Positions 63,201-64,000 of a stretch of 64,000 nt of DNA are shown piece after piece. The notes under the pieces are model-generated. The model was given only the letters and a program-made list of their open reading frames with translations. It was not told the origin of the DNA and did not search any database. The DNA is from Nocardioides sp. AX2bis (lineage in GTDB: Bacteria; Actinomycetota; Actinomycetes; Propionibacteriales; Nocardioidaceae), in NCBI RefSeq assembly GCF_902506435.1, contig NZ_LR733215.1:1821467-1885466 (forward strand), in the 5' to 3' direction. The number at the start of each line of letters is the position of its first letter. Position 1 is the first letter of the stretch. Both the position numbers and the translations under genes were made by a program.

Positions 63201-64000
63201 TCACCCGACCAGCGGCAGGCGCACCGTGAAGGTGGTGCCCACGCCGACGACGGAGCGCACGTCCACCCGCCCGCCGTGGTTCTCCACGAGCGAGGCCACG
63301 ATGTGCAGCCCCAGCCCGGTGCCCTGGATCGCCTGCCGGCGGGCGGAGGAGCCGCGGAAGTAGCGGGTGAACAGCCCCTCGACCTCGTCGGCGGGGATGC
63401 CCATCCCGGTGTCGGTGACCTCGAGCAGCGCCTGGGTGGCGTCCGCCGTGACCCGGCAGGTCACGGAGCCGCCGGCCTCGCTGAACTTGATGGCGTTGCC
63501 GGCCAGGTTCAGCACGACGCGCTCGAGCTGTCCGGCGTCGCCGGTGACCAGCACGGGCCCGTCGGCGAGGTCGAAGGAGACGTCGAGGTGCAGCCCGGCG
63601 GCGAGCGCGTCCACGAGGTCGCGGACCTGGTTCACCACCTCGCGGAGGTCGACCTCCTCGTCCTCCATCGGCACCTCGCCGGTGCTGAACCCCGAGAGCA
63701 GCAGCAGGTCGTATGTCAGCGCAGTCAGCCGGCCGGCGTTGCGGGCGATCACGTTCGCCCACGTGCGCTGGGCCTCGGTCAGCGACTCCTCTTCCTGCAG
63801 CATCTCGGCGTAGCCGGAGATGCTGGCCAGGGGCGTACGCAGCTCGTGGCTCACGGTCGCGACGAACTCGTCGGTGGCCCGGTTGAGCTCACGCAGCTGT
63901 TCCGCGCTCTTCCGCTCGAGCTCCAACGCCTTGACGAGCAGCTCGTGGGTCAGCTTCTCGGCCCGGCTGCGCTGCAGCCCTCGCAGCAGCGCGTCGGCCA
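63201..64000 (-). CDS. Sensor histidine kinase (5'-truncated by window edge)
   Basis: 266 residues visible; the frame is open at the right edge, where a charged helical segment (RSRAEKLTHELLVKALELER) continues as a coiled coil. HisKA domain with phospho-His in VSHELRTPLASISGY, then a HATPase domain with NLAGNAIKFSE, DTGMGIP and GTGLGLHIVASL. The sensor part lies outside the window. An internal ATG at 63926 would give a bare 241-residue kinase core but is less likely. Confidence 0.93.
   Translation of the reverse strand, partial: ADALLRGLQRSRAEKLTHELLVKALELERKSAEQLRELNRATDEFVATVSHELRTPLASISGYAEMLQEEESLTEAQRTWANVIARNAGRLTALTYDLLLLSGFSTGEVPMEDEEVDLREVVNQVRDLVDALAAGLHLDVSFDLADGPVLVTGDAGQLERVVLNLAGNAIKFSEAGGSVTCRVTADATQALLEVTDTGMGIPADEVEGLFTRYFRGSSARRQAIQGTGLGLHIVASLVENHGGRVDVRSVVGVGTTFTVRLPLVG

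Overview
The window is very GC-rich chromosomal DNA from an actinobacterium. Leaderless promoters, a ClgR-type regulator, NirA-type ferredoxin sulfite reductase, a Cys-containing leader peptide, GlgM next to GlgC, an ECF42 sigma factor and the recA-recX arrangement all fit this. The gene set resembles Nocardioides and relatives, but that placement is inference from gene content and family resemblance. No tRNA, rRNA, CRISPR array, transposase or phage gene was found.

Layout. 1-1251 is the 3' part of a RodZ-like HTH/membrane gene. 1453-7565 holds a CitA/CitB-type two-component system divergent from a tctCBA tricarboxylate transporter operon that ends in a universal stress protein. 7640-9708 is rimO-pgsA. 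9870-14597 is one giant secreted nuclease/5'-nucleotidase. 14784-15116 is clgR. A lipoprotein gene (15236-16198) lies between inverted arrays of a 22-bp repeat. 16303-24633 (minus strand) carries nei2, lhr and an NAD-salvage group (NrtR-like Nudix, pncA, pncB). 24867-28265 is DUF3046, an MFS permease, methylthioadenosine phosphorylase and a sugar-nucleotide epimerase. 28272-33613 is a glycosyltransferase region whose plus-strand part is a tightly overlapped five-gene operon: GT2, DUF2064, methyltransferase, cytochrome-b/molybdopterin oxidoreductase, membrane protein. 33809-35603 is recA-recX. 35667-38206 has a phosphoribosyltransferase, PPK2, a HipA-like kinase and DUF3037. 38279-41919 is a sulfate-assimilation operon with a leader peptide. 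42121-48643 has glyA, a GNAT protein, an AidB-like protein, YihY and a K+ channel. 48859-53069 is pgm-glgC divergent from glgM. 53330-54914 is an ECF42/DGPF pair. 55277 onward holds a guanidine-III riboswitch with sugE, several small proteins including an apparent SOS gene, a c-di-AMP riboswitch with a LysM-NlpC/P60 hydrolase, a secreted CocE-type hydrolase, a secreted amidase, DUF2200 and a histidine kinase cut by the window edge.

How the parts work together. DNA repair is a recurring theme: recA has both a LexA box and a LexA-independent RecA-NDp/PafBC-like promoter, lhr-nei2 has a similar promoter, and a small uncharacterised gene at 56765-57031 has a LexA box overlapping its -10. Sulfur metabolism (NirA, CysH, leader peptide), NAD salvage and alpha-glucan synthesis form coherent modules. 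Translational coupling by 4-nt ATGA/GTGA overlaps is pervasive and was used to choose many starts; TANNNT boxes 6-7 nt upstream of start codons were used for others.

The best candidates for something undescribed are the GT2-DUF2064-methyltransferase-heme/Mo oxidoreductase operon (29838-33613), the SOS-controlled small gene (56765-57057), and several intergenic repeat families: 22-bp units, GTCGTG...CACGAC hairpins, and 52-bp tandem units.
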